A stretch of DNA of 64,000 nt from Jeotgalicoccus nanhaiensis. Its GTDB lineage: Bacteria; Bacillota; Bacilli; Staphylococcales; Salinicoccaceae. The stretch's first letter is position 1, and every line of letters begins with the position of its first letter. The translations under genes were made by a program, and so were the position numbers. Location: assembly GCA_004570955.1 (NCBI GenBank), contig SPPL01000001.1, positions 1 to 64,000 of the forward strand, given 5' to 3'. Under the pieces are notes generated by a model that made no database searches, was not told the origin of the DNA, and saw only the letters and a program-made list of their open reading frames with translations. Shown here in pieces: positions 37,754-46,027 of this stretch.

Positions 37754-38760
37754 TCAGCACTATAGTCTCGCTGCTCTTTTATCTTGTTGCCAGGCTTATC
37801 CTTATACCTCTGTACTTTCTTCGTTTCTTTCAAGGCTGCATTGACATCATAATATCTGAACTCATACGATGTCTGCCTTCCTTTTTTAATTACATCACAA
37901 TGCCTCTGAAGTGAACGAAGTACTGTCCTACCATGCAGCTGATGATCTATTAATCTCAGCAGCGACCGTTTCGTCATCGGCTGATTATAAAACAGGAACT
38001 TATGGTCGCTCATGGCGCGGAGCAGATGTGTTTCGTTACTTTCTATTGTACCGCACTCAGCACAAGTTAACTGGAAACGTCCCTTTTCTAGATTAAAACT
38101 TCCGCATTCTCCGCAATAAATCCCCGTTCGGATTTGACCGGCATCTAGGCTCCCGTTAAAATATGGATTTTCTGTTATATGTGCACGAATTAATGATACA
38201 AGTTTATCCGCCTTCTCGGTATTATAACTCTCTTTAAACTGGCGGAAGTATTTCTTCAGATCCATACGGATGACGACATTCTTCCAAATTGAGTTATCCT
38301 CTGAATACAGTCTGAAGTCATCATTTGGAAATATCACCTTACCCGTTATCTCAACAGTCACATTATAATTTCTGCAGATGCGGTATAATTTTCCGACTGC
38401 CCGGTCGACTTGTGAAAATGGATTATCGGGAATTACTTCATTATTCCTCGAAAATCTGCCGTTTTTATAATAGTATTCTCCCCGGTAATTTTTAATTTCA
38501 TTGACAACAACAGCATCTCCCGCAATAACCAGACTGTCATACTGAGCTCCCGTTTTTCCTGCAGCAAGATAAACATCTCTAAAAATATAAAGATTGCTGT
38601 GTCCTATTTCATCAAAAATTTTATCGTATAAGCATTCGCCCTCATAACCGCTTCTATATATTTTAAGCTGACGGTCTTCGGCAGCATTCAAATGACGTCT
38701 CTTCTGCAAAGCTCTATAATGTAAAAGTTCCACCGGTATCTTTCTGCTGTTTAAAAACAT
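37750..38760 (-). CDS. NERD-domain protein with zinc ribbon (NERD2), paralogue of NERD1
   Basis: This 336-residue protein aligns with NERD1 without gaps over about 288 residues, with about 46% identity by hand count. It keeps E42, D75, E88-x-K90, the zinc ligands C216/C219 and C233/C236, and the SDHKFLFYNQPMTKRSLLRL segment, and adds a charged C-terminal tail of about 12 residues. The NERD domain is related to restriction-type nucleases; activity is unproven. Its stop codon lies within the last arm of array 4. It has its own promoter-like region and AAAAAGGAGAGG before the ATG, and splits the conserved rpsO-pnp pair. Confidence 0.86.
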   Translation of the reverse strand: MFLNSRKIPVELLHYRALQKRRHLNAAEDRQLKIYRSGYEGECLYDKIFDEIGHSNLYIFRDVYLAAGKTGAQYDSLVIAGDAVVVNEIKNYRGEYYYKNGRFSRNNEVIPDNPFSQVDRAVGKLYRICRNYNVTVEITGKVIFPNDDFRLYSEDNSIWKNVVIRMDLKKYFRQFKESYNTEKADKLVSLIRAHITENPYFNGSLDAGQIRTGIYCGECGSFNLEKGRFQLTCAECGTIESNETHLLRAMSDHKFLFYNQPMTKRSLLRLIDHQLHGRTVLRSLQRHCDVIKKGRQTSYEFRYYDVNAALKETKKVQRYKDKPGNKIKEQRDYSAE

Positions 38761-38769
38761 TTAACCTCT

Positions 38770-38825
38770 CCTTTTTAAGAATACTCCTCACTATAAATAT
38801 AGATGAAATTCCGGAGTTTCCTACC
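38770..38825 (-). promoter_or_regulatory. Promoter/leader of NERD2, shared with NERD1
   Basis: On the minus strand GAAACTCCGGAATTTC, a near-perfect 16-bp dyad with two mismatches, lies just before CTATATTTATAGT and the ribosome binding site. The same order is found upstream of NERD1. A shared regulator or self-regulation is possible; no clear -35 is seen. Confidence 0.45.
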
Positions 38826-38882
38826 AATATCCGAGGTAAATGCAAAAATTGAAAAACTGCGCATCATAATCAGCAAAAAACA

Positions 38883-38913
38883 AAAAATCCGCTCCTCTAC
38901 AGAGGGGCGGATC
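38883..38913 (-). terminator. rpsO: Intrinsic terminator after rpsO
   Basis: ATCCGCCCCTCT-GT-AGAGGAGCGGAT on the minus strand is a strong hairpin followed by TTTTTTG. It ends the rpsO transcript before the NERD2 cassette and so would prevent rpsO-pnp co-transcription. Confidence 0.88.
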
Positions 38914-38926
38914 GAAAGTTTATAGA

Positions 38927-39196
38927 TTAACGGCGTAGTCCAAGTTTAGCGATTAAGTCGCGGTATCTTACTACGTCTTTGTTGCGCAGGTAAGTCAGCA
39001 GGTGCTTGCGGCGTCCTACCATTTTAAGAAGACCGCGTCTTGAGTGGTGGTCTTTCTTGTGCGTGCGCAGGTGATCGTTTAATGTGTTGATTTCTTCTGT
39101 TAATACAGCGATTTGAACTTCTGGTGACCCAGTATCAGTTTCGTGTACGCGGTATTCTTCGATTAATTCTGTTTTTCTTTCTTGTGAAATTGCCAT
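38927..39196 (-). CDS. rpsO: 30S ribosomal protein S15
   Basis: The 89-residue S15 has the family's typical length and sequence ([31 protein letters not shown] and RRKHLLTYL stretches). It binds 16S rRNA at a three-way junction early in 30S assembly and represses its own mRNA in several bacteria. AGGAGG lies upstream of the ATG. A strong promoter is about 90 bases upstream and a terminator follows, so it is monocistronic here. Confidence 0.98.
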   Translation of the reverse strand: MAISQERKTELIEEYRVHETDTGSPEVQIAVLTEEINTLNDHLRTHKKDHHSRRGLLKMVGRRKHLLTYLRNKDVVRYRDLIAKLGLRR

Positions 39197-39281
39197 TATA
39201 ATTTCCTCCTAATAATTTATATACACCAATATCCGAGCATGCGTCGGAGTTTCAACAATGCCAAGATACGGTACTCGTAAT

Positions 39282-39310
39282 ATTATATACTTTTTTAAGC
39301 TTCATATCAA
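39282..39310 (-). promoter_or_regulatory. rpsO: Sigma-A promoter of rpsO
   Basis: TTGATA (39305-39310) and TATAAT (39282-39287) are separated by exactly 17 bp on the minus strand. The leader to the rpsO start is about 80 bases and contains a small hairpin near 39232-39247 (CCGACGCATGCTCGG) that could take part in S15 autoregulation. Confidence 0.8.
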
Positions 39311-39355
39311 GTATTCATTTACAAGATAAAAACCGGTCCTCTTGAAAACGTCAGC

Positions 39356-40294
39356 CTACAGGTCTCGGAGCAGCTCGCGCGCAATCTTCGCATCGGAATC
39401 GATTGCCGCGATCAGCGGTTCGATGCCGTCGAATTTTTCTTCATCACGAACGAAGTAATGCCAATGAACCGTGACGTTTTCCCCGTAAATATCGCGGGCG
39501 AAGTCGAAGATGTAAACTTCCGTCGTAAGACGCGCGTTGTCATGGAAGGTCGGTTTAACTCCGACGCTCGCAACCCCTTTATAGAGCGTGTCGTCGTTTT
39601 CAATCGTCATCGTCACAGCATACGAACCTTTTGCCGGCATGAAATAGCGGTAGTTGGGTTCAATGTTTGCAGTCGGGAAGCCGATTGTCCGGCCGCGCTT
39701 CTCACCCTGGACTACAATGCCCTCGATATCGTAAGCGCGGCCTAAAGCTGCGTTGGCCTTATCGAGTTCGTGGTTATCTAGATATTCGCGGATGCGGGTC
39801 GTCGATACTTTACTGTCCAGCATTTCATGCTTGCCGACTTCTGTCGTATTGAACTCTTCATACAGTTTTAAGTCTGCGACTGTACCGCTGCCTTTTTTGC
39901 CGTATGTATAATCGAATCCTGCAATGACTTCTTTGATGTTGCTGCTGATAATGTATTCCTTGACGAAATAATCTTTATCGAGTCCTGCAAAAGCACTGGA
40001 AAAGTTAATCACAAATACATAGTCTATGTCGAGTTCTTCCAGTTTCTTCATTTTAATGTCAAACGGCGTCAGGTAGGTTGTACGCTGTTTTTTAGGGTCG
40101 AGCACGACAGAAGGATGCGGGTCGAAGGTCATGACCGCTTTCTTTAAACCGCGTTCTGCTGCGATTTCCTTCATCGTATTGATGACATCGAGATGTCCTA
40201 AATGGAGGCCGTCAAAAAAGCCCAGGGCTGCTGCTGACGGCTCTATGTTTGAAAGTGCTTCATCGTTTGGATAGTGCAATTTAATTATTTCCAT
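39356..40294 (-). CDS. ribF: Bifunctional riboflavin kinase / FAD synthetase
   Basis: The N-terminal FAD synthetase (adenylyltransferase) domain has GFFDGLHLGHLDV near 27-39 and the STTRIREYL motif near 165-175. The C-terminal riboflavin kinase domain has GRTIGFPTANI near 203-213. It makes FMN and then FAD. It overlaps truB by 14 bases, the usual truB-ribF pairing. The protein is 312 residues, normal for the family. Confidence 0.95.
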   Translation of the reverse strand: MEIIKLHYPNDEALSNIEPSAAALGFFDGLHLGHLDVINTMKEIAAERGLKKAVMTFDPHPSVVLDPKKQRTTYLTPFDIKMKKLEELDIDYVFVINFSSAFAGLDKDYFVKEYIISSNIKEVIAGFDYTYGKKGSGTVADLKLYEEFNTTEVGKHEMLDSKVSTTRIREYLDNHELDKANAALGRAYDIEGIVVQGEKRGRTIGFPTANIEPNYRYFMPAKGSYAVTMTIENDDTLYKGVASVGVKPTFHDNARLTTEVYIFDFARDIYGENVTVHWHYFVRDEEKFDGIEPLIAAIDSDAKIARELLRDL

Positions 40295-41231
40295 AAGTCC
40301 CCCATAAGTTATTAAACATTTTAAATGGTTTTAACTGATCAGGTTTTTCGGGATGTGTTTTGTAAATTCCGAGCGGCATCTCACCGCGGGTAAATAAAAT
40401 AGTATCGAGGTCAGTTAAACCCAGCATTGTTAATATATCACTTTTTACTACTTTTTGCCCGTGTGTGATTTGAAATAATAAATCTTCATCCTGAATGTCG
40501 TATCTCAATATATCATCCAGCATATCGATGATGGGAATCGGCTCTGCTTTTACTGTGCCGTCTCTTAAATCGCCGAGCGCAATGGCCTGGTCGATTGAAA
40601 ATCCGCAGGATCCTGTCCGGCGGAGATAGGACATATGTGCAGGGTAGCCGAGTGCACGGCCGATATCGACTGCGAGCGTGCGGATGTAAGTGCCTTTTGA
40701 GCAGGTGACATCGATATCAAAAGATATAGTCCCTTCCTCATAGCTGAGGTCTGAAGTGAGTTCCAGATGTTTAATCCGCACTGTCCGCGAGGGGCGTTCC
40801 ACTTCAATGCCTTCATGAGCGTACCAGTACAATTTCCGGCCGTTGACCCGAACGGAACTGTACAGCGGCACAGTCTGGCTGTAATCGCCTTTAAACTGTT
40901 CGATGACAGCGAGGACATCTTTTTTATTTACGCTGCCTTCAGGAACTGCTTCAGTTTCAAGTGTCTTCCCTGTCGAATCTTCTGTATCTGTGGTGCGCCC
41001 GAGTGTGACAGTCGCGCTGTAGCGTTTGTCGCGTTCCTGGAGAATTTCAGTCAGCTTGGTCGCATCTCCGATAACAATCGGGAGCACCCCTGTCACCGAC
41101 GGATCGAGCGTGCCTGTGTGGCCGACTTTTTTAGTTCCGAGGACTCTCCGCATTTTGTAGATGACATCGTGCGAAGTCATACCGGCGGGTTTATCGACTG
41201 GAATCACGCCGTGAATATTATTGTTTGCCAT
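40281..41231 (-). CDS. truB: tRNA pseudouridine(55) synthase TruB
   Basis: TruB makes pseudouridine 55 in the T-loop of tRNAs. The motif GTLDPSVTGVLPI holds the catalytic Asp at about D43, and RRTGSCGFSIDQA lies further on. ATG at 41231 (MANNNIHGVIPVDKPAG) has AGGTGA 6 bases upstream; the longer frame starts inside that site. It overlaps ribF downstream and is separated from rbfA by a terminator. Confidence 0.96.
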   Translation of the reverse strand: MANNNIHGVIPVDKPAGMTSHDVIYKMRRVLGTKKVGHTGTLDPSVTGVLPIVIGDATKLTEILQERDKRYSATVTLGRTTDTEDSTGKTLETEAVPEGSVNKKDVLAVIEQFKGDYSQTVPLYSSVRVNGRKLYWYAHEGIEVERPSRTVRIKHLELTSDLSYEEGTISFDIDVTCSKGTYIRTLAVDIGRALGYPAHMSYLRRTGSCGFSIDQAIALGDLRDGTVKAEPIPIIDMLDDILRYDIQDEDLLFQITHGQKVVKSDILTMLGLTDLDTILFTRGEMPLGIYKTHPEKPDQLKPFKMFNNLWGTYGNN

Positions 41232-41266
41232 TATCTTCACCTGCTTATTTTATGTAGAGGAAGAAA

Positions 41267-41308
41267 AAGCCGCACCCGGCTCCCGGCGGGGAAAACGAGT
41301 GCGGCTTA
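41267..41308 (-). terminator. Intrinsic terminator between rbfA and truB
   Basis: AAGCCGCACTCG and GGGTGCGGCTT form the outer stem on the minus strand, with an inner GC-rich fold, followed by TTTTTCTTCC. It ends the rimP-nusA-infB-rbfA operon before truB. Confidence 0.82.
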
Positions 41309-41318
41309 TCTTGTTATA

Positions 41319-41669
41319 TTACTTGTCATCGCGTTCTTTGATGTCGCTCAGGAGCGATTCAATCTTTTGTCCGTAATCGATGGAAGTGTCGTATTTAAAC
41401 TTCACTTCCGGTGCTTTACGGAGACGGATGTTAGTCGCAACAGCTTTTCTGAAGAGGCCGTTGAACTTATCGAGCGTTTCCTGCACGAATTCTCTGTTGT
41501 TGTTCAGCGACGTATAATAAGCGGTCGCTGTTTCATTTTCTTTTGTGACCTCGACTTCGGTAATAGTTACCATGCCGATGTCCGGTTCTTTCTCTGTTAC
41601 TGTTGTACGGATTTCTTCGCTAAGCACTTTTTTAATTTCTTCTGCTATGCGTTCATTTCTCGTTGACAT
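41319..41669 (-). CDS. rbfA: Ribosome-binding factor A
   Basis: RbfA is a KH-fold assembly factor for the 30S subunit that helps process the 5' end of 16S rRNA and cold adaptation. At 116 residues it has the family length, with RNERIAEEIKKVLSEEI at the N-terminus and LRKAPEVKFKYDTSIDYG at the end. It starts two bases after infB and is the last gene of that operon. Confidence 0.95.
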   Translation of the reverse strand: MSTRNERIAEEIKKVLSEEIRTTVTEKEPDIGMVTITEVEVTKENETATAYYTSLNNNREFVQETLDKFNGLFRKAVATNIRLRKAPEVKFKYDTSIDYGQKIESLLSDIKERDDK

Positions 41670-41671
41670 AA

Positions 41672-43768
41672 TTATTTCCTCTCAATCTCTACCATAATGA
41701 ATGGCTCTATTTGGTCGCCCTCTTTGATATCGTTGAAGTTCTTAATTGTCAGTCCACATTCGTAACCTGTAGTGACTTCTTTTGCATCGTCTTTGAAACG
41801 TTTCAGCGTATCGAGTTCGCCTTCGAACACGACAATACCGTCGCGGATTACGCGCACGCCGCTGTCACGTGTAATCTTGCCGTCTGTAACGTAAGCTCCC
41901 GCAATCGTACCGACTTTCGATACTTTAAAGATTTCACGCACTTCGACATTACCGATAACTTTCTCTTCGTATTCAGGGTCAAGCATACCCTTCATAGCCG
42001 ATTCGATTTCTTCGATAACTTTGTAAATAATGCGGTGGAGTCTCATATCGATCTGGTTTTGCTCAGCTGCGCGTTTCGCATTGACATCCGGACGGACGTT
42101 AAAGCCGATAATAATCGCGCTTGAAGCGTTTGCGAGCGTAACGTCTGATTCGTTAATTGCACCGACACCTGTATGGATGATGCGGACATTAACTCCTTCA
42201 ACGTCGATCTTCATCAGTGAAGCAGCAAGGGCCTCAACCGAACCTTGTGCGTCACCTTTGATGATGATGTTGAGATCTTTCATCTCGCCTTCTTTCATCT
42301 GTTCGAACAAGTTATCGAGCGATACTTTCTGGTTAACTTCTCTGTCGCGCATAATCTTATCTTCGTGACGCGCTTCACCGATGGAACGCGCTTTTTTATC
42401 GTCTTCGAAGACTACGAAACGGTCGCCCGCTTCAGGCACATCGTTGATACCCGTAATTTCAACCGGTACCGACGGGCCTGCAGATTTAATGCGCTGGCCA
42501 GTGTCTGAAACCATGGCGCGGACTTTACCGAAAGTCGAGCCGACTACGATAGAGTCTCCGACGTTAAGCGTTCCGTGCTGGACGAGCAGGCTCGCTGCAG
42601 GTCCGCGTGATTTGTCGAGTTCTGCGTCGATTACCGTACCGATCGCAGCCATCTTGCTCGTCGTCTTAAGTTCAGCCATTTCACCGACTAAAGTAATCAT
42701 TTCAAGCAGTTCATCGATACCCTCGCCTGTCAGTGCAGACAGCGGAACGAAAATTGTATCCCCGCCCCATGCTTCAGGATAAAGACCGTACTCACCGAGT
42801 TCAGTCATAACGCGGTCTGCGTTCGCTGTCGGTTTGTCAGTTTTGTTGACCGCGACGATAATCGGCACTTCTGCCGCTTTCGCGTGGTTAATCGCTTCGA
42901 TTGTCTGAGGCATTACTCCGTCGTCTGCTGCAACGACAAGAATAGTAATGTCCGTCACCTGTGCTCCTCTTGCACGCATAGTTGTGAAAGCTGCGTGTCC
43001 GGGAGTATCTAAGAAAGTGATTTTTTTGCCGCCGTGTTCAATCTGGTAAGCGCCGACATGCTGAGTAATACCGCCCGCCTCACCTGCAGTCACTTTCGTG
43101 TTGCGGATCGAATCTAAGAGCGTAGTTTTACCGTGGTCAACGTGGCCCATAATTGTGACGACGCTCGGACGTTCTTCATCTAGTTTTTCTTCTTCAAGGT
43201 CGAAGAAGTTCGTGAGATCCGTATCGTCTACAAATACCTCAAGCTCAGAAGTAAAACCGTAGTTTTCTGCTACGACTTCAACCGAATCCTGGTCGAGCGA
43301 CTGGTTAATGTTCGTCACGATACCGAGCATAAATAAGTCTTTAACGATAACTGAAGAATCTACGCCGATTTTCTCAGCCAGTTCACCGACTGTAATTCCC
43401 TCTTCGTATGTGAAATGCTTGTTTTCAGGTTCAGCCTTTTTCGGCTCCTGGTTTTTGGCTTCCTGGTTTTTAGGAGCTTTGTTTTTCGAATTTTTCTGGT
43501 TTTGCTTATTTTTTTGATTTTTATTGTTATTATTTTTCTGCTGGTTCTGTTTGCTGTTTTGTTTAGCAGCAGGTTTACTACCGGCCGGTTTTTGAGCTGC
43601 ATCTTTGGCATTCTTATTAAACTCGGCATCGAGAACTTTCAGCACGTCATCTTCCAGTGAAGACATATGGCTTTTAACCTCGATATTTTTCGATTCCAGA
43701 AAATCGATAATTTCCTTGCTTGTTAAACCTTTTTCTTTGGCGTATTCATGAATTCTTATTTTACTCAT
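41672..43768 (-). CDS. infB: Translation initiation factor IF-2
   Basis: The N-terminal IF2_N helix bundle covers about 1-50, and a low-complexity Asn/Lys/Gln-rich stretch covers about 55-115. A second IF2_N part lies at about 120-175. The G domain has GHVDHGKT at 208-215, DTPGHAAF and NKTDKP, followed by domains II-IV that bind fMet-tRNA. At 698 residues it is short to normal for the family. It sits after ylxQ in the nusA operon. Confidence 0.97.
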   Translation of the reverse strand: MSKIRIHEYAKEKGLTSKEIIDFLESKNIEVKSHMSSLEDDVLKVLDAEFNKNAKDAAQKPAGSKPAAKQNSKQNQQKNNNNKNQKNKQNQKNSKNKAPKNQEAKNQEPKKAEPENKHFTYEEGITVGELAEKIGVDSSVIVKDLFMLGIVTNINQSLDQDSVEVVAENYGFTSELEVFVDDTDLTNFFDLEEEKLDEERPSVVTIMGHVDHGKTTLLDSIRNTKVTAGEAGGITQHVGAYQIEHGGKKITFLDTPGHAAFTTMRARGAQVTDITILVVAADDGVMPQTIEAINHAKAAEVPIIVAVNKTDKPTANADRVMTELGEYGLYPEAWGGDTIFVPLSALTGEGIDELLEMITLVGEMAELKTTSKMAAIGTVIDAELDKSRGPAASLLVQHGTLNVGDSIVVGSTFGKVRAMVSDTGQRIKSAGPSVPVEITGINDVPEAGDRFVVFEDDKKARSIGEARHEDKIMRDREVNQKVSLDNLFEQMKEGEMKDLNIIIKGDAQGSVEALAASLMKIDVEGVNVRIIHTGVGAINESDVTLANASSAIIIGFNVRPDVNAKRAAEQNQIDMRLHRIIYKVIEEIESAMKGMLDPEYEEKVIGNVEVREIFKVSKVGTIAGAYVTDGKITRDSGVRVIRDGIVVFEGELDTLKRFKDDAKEVTTGYECGLTIKNFNDIKEGDQIEPFIMVEIERK

Positions 43769-43782
43769 TGAACCAATCCCTT

Positions 43783-44079
43783 CTATAGGAGCTCTTTTAT
43801 CTTTCTGGCGAATCCCTTGTCGGCAATTGCCAGTACGACCCTGTTATATGTGCCGGTCGCCTGAGACAGCTCTTCGTTTGTGTACTTGTCAATGACAGTG
43901 ACATCGTAGCTTGCACATTTGTCTTTAATTCTCTTTGCAGTACTTTTACCCGCATTTGCAGCCAGCAACACAACTTTTGTTCTGCCGCTTTTTATAGCTT
44001 CAAGGGTTTTCTCTTCACCGGTAACAGTTTTGCCTGCGCCGGTGGCGAGGCCGATATAATTTAAAATTTTATCGTTCAT
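43783..44079 (-). CDS. ylxQ: L7Ae family ribosomal/K-turn RNA-binding protein YlxQ
   Basis: This 98-residue L7Ae/L30e-fold protein has [14 protein letters not shown] at 11-24 and [15 protein letters not shown] in the middle, as in YlxQ (RplGA). Family members bind K-turn RNA; the exact target of YlxQ is not settled. It overlaps ylxR by 4 bases and precedes infB, the standard order. Confidence 0.92.
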   Translation of the reverse strand: MNDKILNYIGLATGAGKTVTGEEKTLEAIKSGRTKVVLLAANAGKSTAKRIKDKCASYDVTVIDKYTNEELSQATGTYNRVVLAIADKGFARKIKELL

Positions 44080-44360
44080 CGTTTTGGAATATCCTCTCTG
44101 TAAATAAGACGGATAATTTCATCATAGACCGGGTCCAGTGTTTCGGTCGTTTTGCCGAGTACTTTTTCAAGCACTTTTTTACCGCGAGCATTATTGACCT
44201 TGTCGAGATCTTTCACGACGTAGCTGCCGCGGCCGTTCTTCTTGCCGGTTGCGTCTGCAGCAACTTCGCCTTCCTTGTTTACAACGACGCGGATTAAATC
44301 TGCTTTCGGATGCATTTCATTCGTCAGGATGCATTTGCGCATCGGAATTTTCCGTGCCAT
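44076..44360 (-). CDS. ylxR: YlxR/RnpM, RNase P modulator family
   Basis: This 94-residue DUF448 protein starts MARKIPMRKCILTNEM, with the conserved GRGSYV motif in the middle. The family (RnpM) has been reported to bind the RNase P RNA and modulate its activity. The ATG at 44360 has AGAGGTGA upstream; the longer frame begins within nusA. Between nusA and ylxQ, as usual. Confidence 0.93.
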   Translation of the reverse strand: MARKIPMRKCILTNEMHPKADLIRVVVNKEGEVAADATGKKNGRGSYVVKDLDKVNNARGKKVLEKVLGKTTETLDPVYDEIIRLIYREDIPKR

Positions 44361-44370
44361 ATTTTCACCT

Positions 44371-45426
44371 CTAGTCGTTACTGATGCCCTCATTCAGAGC
44401 ATCTGATTCGCTTTTAATATCTATCTTCCAGCCAGTGAGTTTTGCAGCAAGACGTGCGTTTTGTCCTTTTTTACCAATTGCCAGAGACAGCTGATGGTCG
44501 GGAACGACTACGACTGTAGACTTGTTCTCTTCATCGACGTTTACACTGACAACCTGTGACGGGCTGAGTGCGTTTTTGACGAATACTTTCGGATCTTCAT
44601 CCCAGAGGACGATATCGATTTTTTCACCGTTCAGCTCATCGACGATGGCTTCCACACGTGCCCCTCTTGCACCGACACATGAACCGACAGCGTCGACATC
44701 TGTATTTTTAGCGTAGACGCTGATTTTAGAACGTTCGCCCGCTTCACGCGCCACACTCATTACTTCAACTGTTCCGTCAAAAATTTCCGGCACTTCTTCT
44801 TCAAATAAACGTTTCAAGAGATTCGGGTGCGTTCTCGAGACGAAAATCTGCGGTCCTTTAGTCGTCTGTTCAACCTTGTTGACATACACTTTAATGCGCT
44901 CGTTCGGAATATAAGATTCGTTCGGCATACGTTCCGATTCAGCAAGCACCGCGTCTGTTTTGCCGAGCTGGATATAGACGAAACGGTGGTCGACACGGTC
45001 GATTAAACCTGTCAGCACTTCGTCTTCTTTGTTGATAAATTCATCGTATAAAATGCCGCGTTCAGCATCGCGGATACGCTGCATTACTGCTTGTTTTGCA
45101 GCCTGTGCACCGACGCGGTTAAAGTCCTGAGGTGTTACATCCTCATCAAACGGATCACCGATTTCATAGGCCGGGTTATAGTTCTGCGCTGTTAAGAGAT
45201 CAATTTCTGCAGTTGGATCTTCCACTTCTGCAACAACATCTTTACGCGAAATTACATGGTAGGCACCTGTCTCCATATTTAAATCGATTGAAACGTTTTT
45301 GTGGTCTGTATAGTTTTTCTTATATGCAGTAATCAGTGCTGCTTCAATTGCGTCAGTCAGCACTTCCATAGGAATATTTTTTTCTTTATGAATAAATTCA
45401 ACTGCATTAATTAGTTCCTGATTCAC
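44371..45426 (-). CDS. nusA: Transcription termination/antitermination protein NusA
   Basis: The N-terminal RNA-polymerase-binding domain covers about 1-130, an S1 domain follows ([22 protein letters not shown]), and two KH domains with [14 protein letters not shown] and [18 protein letters not shown] end the protein. At 351 residues it lacks the proteobacterial acidic repeats, normal for Firmicutes. Located between rimP and ylxR. Confidence 0.97.
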   Translation of the reverse strand: MNQELINAVEFIHKEKNIPMEVLTDAIEAALITAYKKNYTDHKNVSIDLNMETGAYHVISRKDVVAEVEDPTAEIDLLTAQNYNPAYEIGDPFDEDVTPQDFNRVGAQAAKQAVMQRIRDAERGILYDEFINKEDEVLTGLIDRVDHRFVYIQLGKTDAVLAESERMPNESYIPNERIKVYVNKVEQTTKGPQIFVSRTHPNLLKRLFEEEVPEIFDGTVEVMSVAREAGERSKISVYAKNTDVDAVGSCVGARGARVEAIVDELNGEKIDIVLWDEDPKVFVKNALSPSQVVSVNVDEENKSTVVVVPDHQLSLAIGKKGQNARLAAKLTGWKIDIKSESDALNEGISND

Positions 45427-45442
45427 TCAATTTTCCTCCATT

Positions 45443-45910
45443 CTAGAATAAGACGGCTTTTCTTATTGTTGCAATTTTGTCCCGTTCAATTGTAATTGTT
45501 TTTGTTCGTGTTTTTACTTTGTAATCAATCGTTACAGAGTTTTCATCGTAAGCGGTCAGTACACCTGTCCACTCTTTTTCACCGGCGATCTGCTGATATG
45601 TTTTAACGTAAATACCTTTGTTCAGCGTAAGCTCGAGATCTTCCTCATCTTTAATCGGACGTTCTGCTCCGGGAGATGACACATCTAAATAATACGCGCC
45701 CCCGATAATATCCCATTCGTCAAGCTGTGCACTGATTATTTCCGAGAACGCTGCACAATCATCGAGTGAAATACCGCCTTTTTTATCCAGGAAAATTCTA
45801 AGGAAAAAGTCAGGTCCTTCTTTAACGTAGTTAACTTCAACCAGTTTTAAATCGTTGTCTTTTGCAATTGGCTCGACATGAGTAAATACTTTCTGTTCGG
45901 TTGCATTCAT
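45443..45910 (-). CDS. rimP: Ribosome maturation factor RimP
   Basis: This 155-residue RimP has the YLDVSSPGAERPI motif in the middle and an SH3-like C-terminal half. It is needed for 30S assembly. It is the first gene of the nusA-infB operon, 117 bases after polC, with a hairpin in between. GGGGGACTTTGAC precedes the ATG. Confidence 0.94.
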   Translation of the reverse strand: MNATEQKVFTHVEPIAKDNDLKLVEVNYVKEGPDFFLRIFLDKKGGISLDDCAAFSEIISAQLDEWDIIGGAYYLDVSSPGAERPIKDEEDLELTLNKGIYVKTYQQIAGEKEWTGVLTAYDENSVTIDYKVKTRTKTITIERDKIATIRKAVLF

Positions 45911-45935
45911 GTCAAAGTCCCCCTTTCAAAACTAA

Positions 45936-45963
45936 GAGAAGAACGGGACGAACCCGCTCTTCT
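45936..45963 (-). terminator. Hairpin after polC, probable terminator
   Basis: GAGAAGAGCGGG and CCCGTTCTTCTC pair on the minus strand with a short loop, followed by a weak T-tract (TTAGTTTTG). It lies between the polC stop and rimP. The weak U-run makes partial read-through likely. Confidence 0.55.
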
Positions 45964-46027
45964 CCTGCAGACTGAGTATTTTTAATCACTAATATTATAC
46001 CATAAGCAATTACACCGTGCAAGAAGA

